Source: Otis tarda
Lineage: Eukaryota; Chordata; Aves; Otidiformes; Otididae
Length of the DNA stretch: 64,000 nucleotides
Direction: 5' to 3'
NCBI GenBank assembly: GCA_026413225.1
Contig: CM048553.1
Span: 43,378,001-43,442,000 of the forward strand
Shown: piece after piece, positions 11,676 through 23,093 of the stretch
Layout of the letters: the number at the start of each line of letters is the position of its first letter
Numbering within the stretch: position 1 is the first letter of the stretch
The notes under the pieces: generated by a model
Database searches by the model: none
What the model saw: only the letters and a program-made list of their open reading frames with translations
Told to the model about the DNA's origin: nothing
Program-made: the position numbers and the translations under genes

Positions 11676-14309
11676 GTAAGTAATTATAACGTTTTTTGCA
11701 GTTACCTGAATGAGCTGTATGATTCCCTGGGAGATGGAGGTGCTCAGGGGCTGACAGTTCAGCACACTTTGCCAGCGCTCTTTGTGTCCCACGGCAGTCA
11801 GAACAGCTCATGTGTACTAACCGTAACTCTAGAAAATATTAGAATGAGTCTAAGATGTAAGCAAATGTGAAAGTTTCATAGCTCAGTAGAAATACATATA
11901 TTTTTGTACGTTTAGCAATCCTTCTCGCAGGAAATTACTGTTCTGTGCCTGGGTTTCAGTGTCAGGGATGTGGGCTGGAAAGCAGTATTATTGATGGCTT
12001 CTTTTCTGTTTCTAGTGAGTCTATTAGATGAATGAATTATTCTTTCTATTTCAGAGATTTAAAATTGTATGGATGAGTCAGTGAAGGAGAGCATCTCTTC
12101 CCACCATTAGATTTGTTAATACTCACTACTTCATCATTAATGTGATCAGTAGTGAACACGCAATCTTGTTGCTAGGCAAAGACTACTGGTCTTCTGTAAT
12201 TTGCATAAACTGGTGGCCAAAAAGAATGGGGAGGGGGGCTCACTGTTGTTGTGTGTTTTAATTTGACAACCATGAAAGGGTCACAACTGAAGGCTGATGG
12301 TGGTTTTTGTCATATTGGTGTAGCAGACTGCTTATAGCAGAGCCCCTTCGTTCTTCTAGTTTCTGATTTTGAAAGACTCTGAGAGAGTTAACTGGGGAAG
12401 ACCTCATTAGTGTAAGCAATCCTCCTTTTTCCCTACTCTACACTTTGTTGTTTTAATGTTGGATTTGAACTTAGCTTTGGATATTATTAGAACTTCTTAA
12501 AGAACATACTATCTTAACATCCTGTCATGTAATGAAGTTTTGTCTTCCTATAGTGAATTTCAGTAGGAAAACAGGGGGAAGTGCAGTATTTACTACAGAG
12601 TGGAAATTGAGCTATGTAATCTTATTGCAAGATCTTTGTGATTTGATTTAGATCTGCTATCTTACCTGCCAACAGGCTTTTGGCCAGAAGTTTGGGTTAG
12701 GAATTGTCTGAAGCACTAACATGGTAATTGAAATAAAGAAGGGGAATAAATTTGTAAAATCTTATCTCTTTTTCTGAGGTGGTGAGATCTCAGAGTGAAT
12801 TAAACATCTCTCTGAATTCTGCTGTTTGCTCAATTCCATTACAGTGTAATTGAAAATGATAAAAACTGTTGTGAGGGAGAAAACAGTATTTGGCATCAGA
12901 AGGGCACAGATATTTTCCTTATTTAGAATGATAGCTCAAAAAGAGTCCCTGTGCAGCTTAATTTAACTTAAACTGTTGGTATTCGAGTCATTAGCTGCTC
13001 CTTAACTTTGATCATTTAGAATAAACACTACCCTCTCTGTGAGTCAGGCTCTGCCTCTACATAGCAACAGAGTATACAAGAATGCTATACTGCCTATAAG
13101 GCAGTTTAAAAATGGAGACATCTTTGTATCTGTATGAATTAAAATGTCAGTCAGGGCACAGGAGTCTTTTTCAGGCTAATTCCACAGTTCCTCTTTCTTT
13201 TGTTTAGACTAAAGTTGATGGTACCTCAACTAGAATTGCTTTACCTGTATGATATTTGTGGGTTTTTTTTGAGCACTTTAATATGTAGTTGTTGAAAACA
13301 ATACTTCAGTCTGGAAGTCTGTTTAGCTGATTGCTGGGAAGTAGAGATTTCAGAATAGCTGGAGTTGCATAAACCTTTGTGCAGACTGTTCACTTAGTCC
13401 TGCCCTCCGTGTCTCTGGGTTCAACTCTTTAGAAAACTGCACATTTCTTGGCTCCTGCTCATCTGAGGAGCTACTCCGCAGATAACTGGACTGATTTCCT
13501 CGGCTGGTGGTAAGAAGCTGTAACAGGTTACCTGCCATTGCAGTGCCTACCACTGTGATCGTATACTTTTTCTGTACCTTCCCTACTTCTGCACCCTCTG
13601 AGGGTGAGGCCATAAGCAGGGCCTGGGCAAGGCACTCCAGCAAACTCAGCTCCTCCCTCCTTGCAGCATCAGCTGAGGGTAAAGTTTTCCAAGAGAAAAC
13701 AGTGCCTTAATACTTGTTTGAATATCTGTTGCAGTGTATATGATAAAGTTAAAATTAGTCTGGTTCATGTTTCTAATTTGGGTTTGTTTAATCTGGGCTC
13801 AAACCAACACTTCTATGCAAATAGCAACAATAAAGTCTGGACATGGAGGAGATCCTTTATTTGTGAATCTTCCCAGTGTAACATGCTCAACTGGATATCT
13901 ACTATACTTCAGAGGATTTTATTTGCCCTCGTCTGACGCAGGTTCACCAGCACAAGCTGTAGCTTTTATTGCTGTATGAAGCTGTTTCTGCAAAACCTCT
14001 CACATGGATTATGTCTAAAGATCATTGTAGTTTCTCGATGCTTTGGAGGCTAACAAACTTGTATGTGTTTGTGAGTGCTTTGCAAGTTCAAGGCATACAA
14101 ATGTCAGGGAGTTGGATCTGACCTTGAAGTACTTAAAGATATTAGTCCCTGGAGAGGGAGACAAGAGAAAAGCTTTGGATTTCTCTACTGTTTGGAGAAA
14201 AGCTGTAGGAGACAAAAAAAAGAATCACATTAATTGGGCCAAATATAATTAAAAAAAACTTAAAATCCTCTAGTTCATTTTTTTTTTCCTAAATGAAAGA
14301 AAAAATGCA
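11676..14309. other. Intergenic or intronic DNA, nothing recognised
   Basis: AT-rich sequence without repeat signatures I can name. Frames around 13350-13980 are short and compositionally non-coding. Confidence 0.5.
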
Positions 14310-14351
14310 TCTCTTAACATTGCATTGCATACAAAGTGCAATGTTAAGAGA
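14310..14351. repeat. Perfect 15-bp inverted repeat (hairpin)
   Basis: The arms at 14310-14324 (TCTCTTAACATTGCA) and 14337-14351 are exact reverse complements around a 12-base loop; one further T-G wobble and one T-A pair can form inside the loop. The right arm with its 5' neighbours reads AAGTGCAATGTTAAGAGACC, which resembles the miR-130 family mature sequence in the seed and next few bases. The stem is shorter than a typical pre-miRNA, so this is recorded as a hairpin, not as a miRNA gene. Confidence 0.8.
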
Positions 14352-14721
14352 CCTTTATGACTCTGACTGGTCCTGCAAAATATGTCTCAGCCAAAGTTGG
14401 GGTTTTTATTTTATTTTGTCTGAGAGCACACTCTACATCGCTCTTCCATAGTGCTGCAATCATTGATTAAATGCAGTCTTTCCACCCTAGGAAATACAAG
14501 AACAGGAAGTTTGTTTAAACAGAGTAATTTTTCAGCTTTTGGAAATATCTAAGGGGGAAAAAAAAAGACTACATATCATCCCAGTCAACAGTGCAATGTG
14601 ATTTTTGAACAAACAAGAAGATGCTATCTTGTCCTAGCTGTACTGGGAGGAAAGATACCCTGTAGGATCTATATATACAAATATGAGTAATAATGTGGTA
14701 GATGCCTGTTACAAAGTATAT
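14352..14721. other. Spacer, nothing recognised
   Basis: AT-rich DNA between the hairpin and the 3' tail of the antisense CR1. No feature seen. Confidence 0.5.
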
Positions 14722-15735
14722 GATCATAGAATGGTTTGGGTTGGAAGGGACCTTCAAAGGTCATCTAGTCCAAACCCCCTGCAAGGAACAGGAACATCTT
14801 CAACCAGATCAGATTGCTCAGAGCCCCGTCCAACCTGGCCTTGAATGTTTCCAGGGATGAGGCATCCACCACCTCTCTGGGCAACCTGTGCCAGTGTTTC
14901 ACCACCCACACTGTAAAAAAAATTATTCCTTTTATCTAGTCTAAGTCTACCTCCTTCTATTTTGAAACCATTACCCCTTGTCCTATCACAGTAGGCCCTG
15001 CTAAAATGTTTCTCCCCATCTTTCTTATAAGCCCACTTTAGGTACTGGAAGCTGCTATAAGGACTCCCCGGAGTCTCCTCTTCTGCAGGCTGAACAGCCC
15101 CAACTCTCTCAGCCTGTCCTCATAGGAGAGGTGCTCCAGCCCTCTGATCATCTTCATGGCTCTCCTCTGGACTCACTCCAACAGGTCCATGTCCTTCTTA
15201 TGTTGGGGGCTCCAGAACTGGACACAGTACTCCTAGTAGGGTCTCACGAAAGTGGAATAGAGGGGCAGAATCACCTCCTTTGACCTGCTGGTTGTGCTTC
15301 TTTTGATGCAGCCCAGGATGCGGTTGGCATTCTGGGCTGCAAGTGCACATTGCCAGCTCATGTTGAGCTTCTCATCCACCAGCACTCCCAAGTCCTTCTC
15401 CTCAGGGCTGCTCTCAGTCCATTCTCAGTTTGTATTTGTGCCTGGGATTGCCACAACCTATGTGCAGGACCTTGCACTTGGCCTTGTTGAACCTCATGAG
15501 ATTAGCATGGGCCCACCTTTCCAGCCTGTCAGTGTCCGTCTGGATGGCATCCCTTCTCTCCAGTGTGTCAATCACACCACACAGCTTGGTGTCATCAGCG
15601 AACTTGCTGAGGGTGCACTCTATCCCACTGTCCATGTCGCTGACAAAGATGTTTAACATGGCCAGTCCCAATATAGACCCCTGAGGAACACCACTTGTCA
15701 CTGGTCTCCACTTGGATGCCTTGTTTTTGTTATTA
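14722..15735 (-). mobile_element. CR1 LINE, 5'-truncated, antisense, about 1 kb
   Basis: The longest CR1 copy in the window. On the minus strand it starts inside the reverse-transcriptase domain and runs through the C-terminal ORF2 region into the 3' UTR, ending at the TCATAGAATGG tail (seen on + at 14725). Several frame breaks and stops interrupt the ORF, for example just after the RT fragment near 15414. The 5' breakpoint is approximate (about 15690-15750), as expected for target-primed reverse transcription that stopped early. A dead copy. Confidence 0.93.
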
Positions 15736-15758
15736 GGGGCTAGAAATTCCTCTTGCAT
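15414..15758 (-). pseudogene. CR1 ORF2 reverse-transcriptase fragment
   Basis: This 114-codon open segment includes the RT-domain motif [10 protein letters not shown] and, further on, the catalytic FADD box (the YADD/FADD aspartates that bind metal), followed by the Trp/Lys-rich region before the thumb. It is only a slice of the roughly 900-residue CR1 ORF2. After it the coding sequence continues in another frame ([15 protein letters not shown] is readable), showing a frameshift near 15414. The endonuclease domain is absent. It cannot encode a working enzyme. The first dozen codons at the high-coordinate end probably come from flanking DNA. Confidence 0.88.
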
Positions 15759-16351
15759 TCACATGCAGAGGCTTGCAGCTACAGAAAGACAACATGTAGT
15801 GCTCAGAATAGGAGGAGCCACCTAGTCATCTAACATGCTCTTGAACATTCTTCACACAAGGAAGATAAAAAGGGAGATTAAAAAAAAAAAAGTCAAAATC
15901 ATTCTTATTATCCCCACTGGGCAAGGTAGGAACAGTCTTCTGACCACTTTCACATTTGTGCAGGTTTCCTATCCATGCTTTTTCCAGTGTCTCAAAGACT
16001 CACTTAATTTTCCTTTCTCCACATTTTACTGGAAGGCTGGTAGAATTTCAGCAGATCTTAAGAAATCTTGTCCAGTGAATTAACTTCTACATGTCACTAC
16101 TTAGATTATGCTGTCATTTTAAAGAAGTACCTGTGTAAAGTGGGCAAACAAAACACAGAGCCATCAGCGGGACTTCATCTGCTTTTGACTGTTTCAGCTG
16201 AAACTTTAAGGGAGTCTCTTACATCTTTCTTGAATATTCATGTAGCGGTCACAGATATCTGCCACACACACTTATGTAGAAGTCAGTCCTTGCTTATGAA
16301 GAAATTTATCAATGTGATATTCTTTGATGAAGCACACAGTGCTGTTGCAGA
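15736..16351. other. Spacer, possible 3' region of the antisense candidate exon
   Basis: AT-rich DNA between the CR1 and the candidate exon on the minus strand. If that exon is real, this would be its 3' UTR side; I see no clear minus-strand AATAAA here. The + frame of about 95 codons at 16068-16355 ends against the candidate exon and has no coding character. Confidence 0.4.
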
Positions 16352-16613
16352 CTAAGTTACCCTGCAGGGTTTGAAACCTTTGTTGTAGACCCACGGGACG
16401 ATGAATTTAGTTGCATTAATTCCTTCATATGCATACATCTCTGAAGCATATGTGATGTCTCTGCATTCCTTATCTAGATAAGCAACTCGGCATATGTAAG
16501 ACTTTCCGCTAGAATCTATTCTGTGCTCTAACGGGATTTGGTCATGCTCCACTAGATCAGTGACAGCCTTCAAAGTATGATTGGTTAAATCTGTAAAGTT
16601 ATTATTTGGAGCT
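16352..16613 (-). CDS. Candidate terminal coding exon of unknown glycoprotein-like protein
   Basis: Read on the minus strand, an acceptor-like TATCTGTAG precedes position 16613. One base completes a split codon, then 86 codons run to a TAG at 16352-16354. The peptide has balanced protein composition and a purine-first codon pattern. Three N-X-T sequons lie at about residues 5, 11 and 66, and Cys at about 41, 50 and 83. Readable parts include EHDQIPLEHRIDSSGKSYIC and TKFIVPWVYNKGFKPC. Several CpG dinucleotides persist in codons, unlike the flanks. In-frame stops lie further upstream, so it is not part of a long single-exon ORF. I do not recognise the family. It may be the last exon of a minus-strand gene, a relic exon of a lost gene, or a retrocopy piece. 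Confidence 0.45.
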
Positions 16614-19600
16614 CTACAGATAATGTTTACAAGCTGTTACATCTGAGATGTCATATGTGAATCAGACAATCAATTTGCTTAGCAGTACTTCTGTCCCCAT
16701 TCCAACAGTCTGTCCCCAGACTTCTTTCTGCTAACTTCTTTAAATGCATGATTGCTTCTGAAATTATGCTGTTAGTGGGAATGTGCAAAGCAGAATTAAA
16801 AAAAAAAAAAAAGTGATGCAGAGCTCTATGAGACGTTGCTGGCCTTCTTTCACTTTCTTCTCTGAGCCCTAGTAGGATCTCAGATATTTAATCTTAGGAA
16901 TCTTAAGACCCGGGAGAAGGACCCAGGGAGCTATAGCTCCCTTTACACTTTCCCCCTGACAATTCTTGGAAAGAAAAGCAGAAAAGGAGCAAGGTTGACA
17001 CTGGGCAATGCTAATGGAAGATCCTACGCACTGTCAGCATGACTATGTGGAGTCTATCACAAAAATTTCCAGTGGCAGGTAGGTAACCCTCATTTTTGAT
17101 GACAGAACTGCAGGACGGCAATATTGCACAGCTGTAACGCTTTATGTAAACTGACTGTTTTGATCATTACCACACAAATTGGATTAGCATCTGTACTGAG
17201 CTCTCAATGACTGGCTTTTTTAACAGTTTATTTTGTAGACATTTATAAAATAGGAAAACCTGCCGTTTTTATGTGATTAGATAATACAATGTTTAGAGAC
17301 CACCTGGGAATGTGAGATGCAATTACTAAATTGTATGTATATGCATATATGTATCTACTGGCTAAATTATTACTTTGTGTACATCAGTTTCTGTACACAG
17401 ATCAAGTTTTTGGCTGAAGTCCTTGCAGAATGACATACGGAGGTCCTCAGTGCAGGGTTGGTCTTGGGTGTTGATCTCCAGCCTTTTAATGTGATCCTAT
17501 AATCTGAAATTTAAACTTAGTTAGGGAACACATTCTTATACAAAGTGTAATATCGTATTAAAAATTGTTTCTTTAGCACAGATATAAGACTGACAGAAGC
17601 AATATACTGCTACATGCCAGATTCTTAAGATAGACTGTAAATTATCTGACCATACACTATAATGTAAAGATAATGTTTTAAAAAGCAAATTTCGTTAAAT
17701 GCAGGGAGTGTTCAATACATGTAGCGTGGGTGCCTATTCAAAACAAGCCTTTATTTCTCTAGAAATATAAGTGGAACAGATCAGCACTCCATTTTTTTTT
17801 TTATACCAAGATCTTCCTGGTGAGTAAGTCTGTTGCACCTCTTTTTAGAGAATGAGACAGTGTTAAGAGTTAAATGCTTATGCAGTATAATACTGTCCTC
17901 TGTCACCACTAATTTTCAAGATATCTGTTTAAACAGAAGCTGTCACTTTCTGATCTGGCTTGAGCCTCCTGCCTGATTCATTTTGTAATGTAATGAACAG
18001 TAGATTGTGGATTCATGGAGTAGAGCTGGTCTGATTACAGATGAAGAAACTTCCTTTTACACATGCACATCCTTATAATCAGAAATGATGGGAAAGGAAA
18101 TAAATAGTACAGTAGGCATGAATTGGAAATGTCTCTCTTAAGAACCTCTCAATTTCACCTGAAGTTCTGAAATCTTGGTTTTCTCTGTGCTTAGCATTAA
18201 CCCTTTCTTACCTTCAAGGCCCTTTCATATGAGATTGATCCCTACTATTCTGCAGCCACAATTTCTTTGGTGCTAGTGGCCGTTGTCATTATAAGAGCCA
18301 CAGGTTAAAAAAAAAAAAAAAAAGGAAATAGGTCCAAAGAGTCATACACTGTTGAAGGACCATTGAGCAAAATGTCTGCTACCTGTTTGGTCACAGTCTT
18401 ACAGTATATAAAGTGTAAGGGATATATTTTGATCCTCTAAAGATGGAGATCACTTTCCAGAGAACTGTCACAGCCCCAGCTTCAGAAGCCCATTAGTTAA
18501 TCTGGGGAAAGCTCAAGTGTGGGCTAGAGAGAGGTGGGAAAAAAAGTTCCCAGCCAGGAGAGGCTGGGAAAAAGGTTTATCACCGGTAGCATTTTTTTGT
18601 AATTGCTGATATGTTCCTTATGAAATACTGCAAGAAAAAGCAAGGGAGCAAATGAAAGAGGCAGTCATCAAAGTGAGAATGAAAAGGATGACATCTCTGT
18701 TGCTGGGTATCAGTTGTTGGTATAAGGGAAAAGCTGTGCCAGGTAAGAGGAAAGCAAACGAAGGATTGTGGAGAAAGGGATATTTTTAATTAAGAAGATG
18801 CTGTAGCTATCAGGTGCAAAGAGTAGCTTAGTGATCAAGTGCAAATCCATATGCTAACTGCTGACATCAATTATTTATTCTGTTTATCTATTAACTCCAT
18901 CTACAGGAACAGAGCTTCAAAAACATCAACTTATTAGGCTGCAAACGTAAAACACATTTTCACTGTGGTCGGCTTCTTTTGGGAAGAGAGGGTGGAAATT
19001 TCAAACCCCCAAACAAATATGTTTCTTAATTAACTTTTCTCGCCATCTGTGCTTACTTATAGCTGAGGCAAGCGGTACCAGTGACTTGTGAGATTGCTTT
19101 CAATGCTGCCTCTTTAGGCCAGCTTTTCAAAGCAGCAATCACATGCAGTTAATTCTGATCAGATCAGCTTATCAGCTCAGTTCACTGTAGCGCTTTCATA
19201 ATCATTCGTGTGTGACAGCCCATTAAAACTTGGCCAGGCCTTTAAAAAAAGAAAACAAACCACCTCACAAAATCCACGGCTGTGTTTCACATTCATCCTC
19301 TGAGGTATCCGGTGTATTTAGTTTGTATATTAACCTTTGAAATTGAACTTCTGTGAAGGGTTGTAGGGGAAAGTTACCGGTAATATAGGACTTTAGCCCA
19401 AGTATTTTACTGTATTTTACCTCAAAGAGTAGTTTTATGTATATGTATGTGTAGGATGCTGTGATAATTGTGTGAAATGCTGTCTGTGGCCTCGCTTGGC
19501 TCTTGCAAAGGTACAAAGCTGCACGTGCAGCCCGCCAGACCCGGGAGGGCTAATGTGGAGTGTGTGAAAGGCCACTGCCCATGGGTGGTTCAAGTTGACC

Positions 19601-22163
19601 AGGCGACGTTTTCCGTTTAGAGGACTTTTGGTGGATGGCAATTACAGTTTGAAGTTGATTGCCCTGGTCAGAAACGGCAGGGCCTCTCAGAGTGGAGAGC
19701 ACTGATAACGCAAAATGGTTCGACTGACTTGCAACAAATATTTTTCAGAAAGTCTGGGGAAAGGGAGAAGTTCCACTTATATTTGAGTTTGGAGATGTTT
19801 GACTTCAGAATTCTGATTTTTATGTGTGAATGTTGTTTTAATGTTATTTTTTCCTGTACCTACTACTCATTTACACATCACATATATTATGTCTTGTTAT
19901 TCTTTCTCAACAGATTCATTAAAGAATGTTGTGGATTGATATTTGTTGACATCTTTTATAGATTTGTCTCTAGCTTATGTTTTAAGAAAAAAAAGTAAAA
20001 TTTTCTGCAAAAAACACAGAACAAAATGTTTTTCTCTGAACTATTAATATTAATAAGATTGGAAACAATCCTCTATATGTAACTTTTGTGCACTTATTTT
20101 CAATAAGAAAGATTTATTTGTGCAAAATATGAATGAAATCTTTGAAATGAACTAAAAATACATATAGATACATATCCACAGTATTATATACTGCTGAAAA
20201 GTTTCTCATCAGCTCCTAATGCTAATAAGGTTAACCATTTTGGCGATGGGAACCTTTTCTTTACGGATAGCCTCTACAGGAATTTTCTTGATTCCACATT
20301 TTTATTCTTGTGTACTGAAGTGGCAGATACAGGCAGAAAGAAGATATTTTTGAATAGACTTGAAAAATACAAACCAGATGCTCCCTTTTTTGCTTTTTTT
20401 TCTTTTTTTTTTTTTTTGAAAGAAGGGAAGCAAATTCCCTAAATTTAGACTGTAAAGCAGACTTGTAGGAGGCAGTAAATACAGATCTCAGTAAATGTCT
20501 ATAATTTACAGCTACAGATATATGTCTACCTATACATATGTATTTGTGCCTGCTTTCATATATGTGTTTGTGTCTATATATAATGTACATAGATGCTTCT
20601 AATGTTTATTTTGGTTTTAGTTTTCTGCTTTAATTTAGCAAATAGGAGGTCTGTGGTTCTAATTTAGCTTTTCCATCTCATTTTCAGTGAGCCAGACAGG
20701 TTGTCTTTAGGATTTGTTAGTAAAGGTGATGACTTCCTCCAGGATCCAGAGAAAATCCTGGTATTAGGGCTTGAGAGTAGGTGCTACAAACTAGCGATCT
20801 GTCACATGTTTTGCAGATACCTGACACTTTTTGAAAGATGGATTATTTCAAAAGGCCAGAAATTGTGTTACTTTCATTTTAAATAATTAGCACACTCAGG
20901 AGACTTTCTTGTTGTATTGCAGTCCCCACTGGTGAAGAGTTTTGGAATAGTCTAAACAAATACTGCTTCAAATACTTTTGCTGATGGAGTCTTTATCGTC
21001 TCTCTTAATTTTAATTGAGGGTATTGATTTAATATAAACCTGCTCATTTTTGTGAAGGCATAGGGGTTGAAAATTTTCCTTTTGCACTTAGACACACCTC
21101 CTTGCCTTCAAGTTTTATTTACACTAGTCTTGCAAAAGGGATGATGTTCAACAGCACTGTCAGCAGTGACTTCTGTTTACAAAGGGAGCTGGAAGAAATG
21201 CATGTCTGTGGGAAATACTGATTTGTCAAAACTGAAATGTTCTTTTGATGAAATTTCAGGGTTTTTACCCTTAACAGATTTCAAATGTTATTGCTTTACT
21301 GGAAACCCAAACGCTGACCAAAGATCTTTTATCTCTTGCTGTTTTCTGGCATATGTTCCACCAGCAATTTAGATGCTTTGTTGAGAGCACATGATCTAAA
21401 AAAGACCAGAATCCTAGAGTTCCTTGCATGGCTATGATTAATCTGCTAAGCAATCTGAATTTTTATCGTCATCACCTTTATTGAAATGTTTGCTGTTGCT
21501 TTTGTGTTTGCTGGCTTTCCTTTAAAAGAAACACCTTGGGAGATTATGTGATCTGTGTGTCTGTCTTGGGCCTGTTTTCTAGTAATTTCTTTACTTTTGG
21601 CCAGTTTCAAGATGAAGGTTACTGTAGGATGACTTACTCTAGGCTGGGCAGACTGCAAGCATTGTGTGGAAAGTGTTCCCACAGGATGCATGAAAAAGAG
21701 AGCTGGAGTTTTTGAGAAGGGAAATCAGAAATGCACAAGAAACTAGGCTTTAATTTTTCCTGCCCCTCAAGCAACAATGCATCACAGTGCTGTGTTGACA
21801 TTTTCCCGGATAAGGACTGTTGACTTCACAATTGTACCAACATACTGTAAAAGAAGGTCCCTGTCCCAGAGCATGCAACTAGACGGGACAGAAAGTAGGA
21901 AGGGAAGCAGGGGCACTGAGAGAAGAGATCCCACCCACGACCATGCAGCTGTTGAAGGAAAAGAATGGCAGTAGGCTTTGGTTTTCTTTAATTCCAACTT
22001 GGTGTCTTATCTGTCAAACCAGACTGGTTTTTTTCTGTATTTTTCCAAGTATATAACTAGACAGCATTTAATTTTGTTCTAAAACCTGTAACTAAAAGGT
22101 GACGGAGGTGTTTCCTGAGGACCAAAACTTCTAGCTGAAAGCAGGTATGGTTGGTTTTGTTCT
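16614..22163. other. Intergenic DNA, low complexity tracts only
   Basis: AT-rich. Poly-A tracts at about 16799-16813 and 18307-18323 and a T-rich tract near 20393-20417 were seen. A region near 19020-19250 is rich in homeodomain-like TAAT and GATCAGATCAG words and could be conserved non-coding DNA, which I cannot test. No exon or repeat family recognised. Confidence 0.5.
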
Positions 22164-23093
22164 TTGCTTTTACTCAGTGTCTCTCTTCTGTGCTACGTCA
22201 GGTTCTCACTGAGGGTGTTAAATACAGACATTTGTGCTTTTGGGAAAAAGAGGCATGCTTCCTGCAGGGCACCTCCCCCCAAGACATGCTTTATTTCTTA
22301 CTTTTTATTTTATTTGCAGAAGTGTCAATATTTTAGTATAGTTTTGCATGGTGTTCCTCTTTATAGCTGCAAGATGGAGTGCCTGTATTTTGCCAAAAAG
22401 CCTACCTTTAGGTTCCACAAGGAGTGGAATATTTTCCATTTGGTCCATTCATGTGCAAATGCCTATGTTCCTTGGGTATACAGGCAGCTTCCATGCAAGA
22501 AGAAAAAAATTGAAAAGGCCTGGAAATATTGCAAAGATCTTTGCAGAGATTCTCTACAGTATTTTCACACTTTTTTTCTCATCTATTTAAGCATTAGCCC
22601 TTTGGTGTGGTCAGGAACTAGGAATCTCCTGGCACCGAAGGGAAATGCTCCGTTGAGGCCCTGTCCTTCTGTCCTGGTGACCTTTCCTTGGATGTCTGCC
22701 AGCATGGCTCTCGTGAAACCAGAGCCGCTGCGGATCTCTGCCAACCACTTGCAGTCAGTAAGAGCAAAACCCAGCTTTTATGTTCAGCATGGTCACAAAC
22801 AGCGTGAAGGTTGTCAGGAGATCTTGGTTGTGATCTGTTCCAGCGTATTCACTTCTGCTCTGTGCTATGTTCTGCTACTGCATCTCTCTGTGGTCTTGGA
22901 AAAGCTATATGGCTTTATGTGTTCCCTCATCTTACTTTGTTTTCTTCATTTGTATCATGTAAATGAGAAAGTTTGCCCGCAACCAGATATGCAGCTGATT
23001 TTTTTTTTTTTGTATTGTCAAAGATTTATTTTAGAAGTAGGCTCTTTTAAACTTTTAGCAAGCACCTCAATTTTTGCTTTGTTATCAGGGTAG
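22164..23093 (+). other. Long open reading frame without coding character
   Basis: The frame is open for about 309 codons, but there is no ATG until about codon 70. The translation is rich in Cys, Phe, Leu and Ser, with no recognisable domain, no Kozak context that stands out and no codon bias. T-rich DNA lowers stop density in one frame, so chance is the best explanation, though a frame this long is uncommon. I would not annotate a protein. Confidence 0.3.
22880..22972 (+). repeat. Possible MIR SINE core
   Basis: A weak similarity to the MIR core in order: TCTGTGGTCTTGG (MIR TGTGACCTTGG), then CCCTCATC and TTTTCTTCATTTGTA (MIR TTTCCTCATCTGTA), then AAATGAG. Diverged enough that a profile search is needed. 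Confidence 0.3.

Noticed and set aside
16068..16355. 95-codon + frame containing FFDEAHSAVAD, resembling a DEAH helicase box
   Set aside because: Only the tetrapeptide resembles a helicase. No other helicase motif is present, and the frame abuts the antisense candidate exon.
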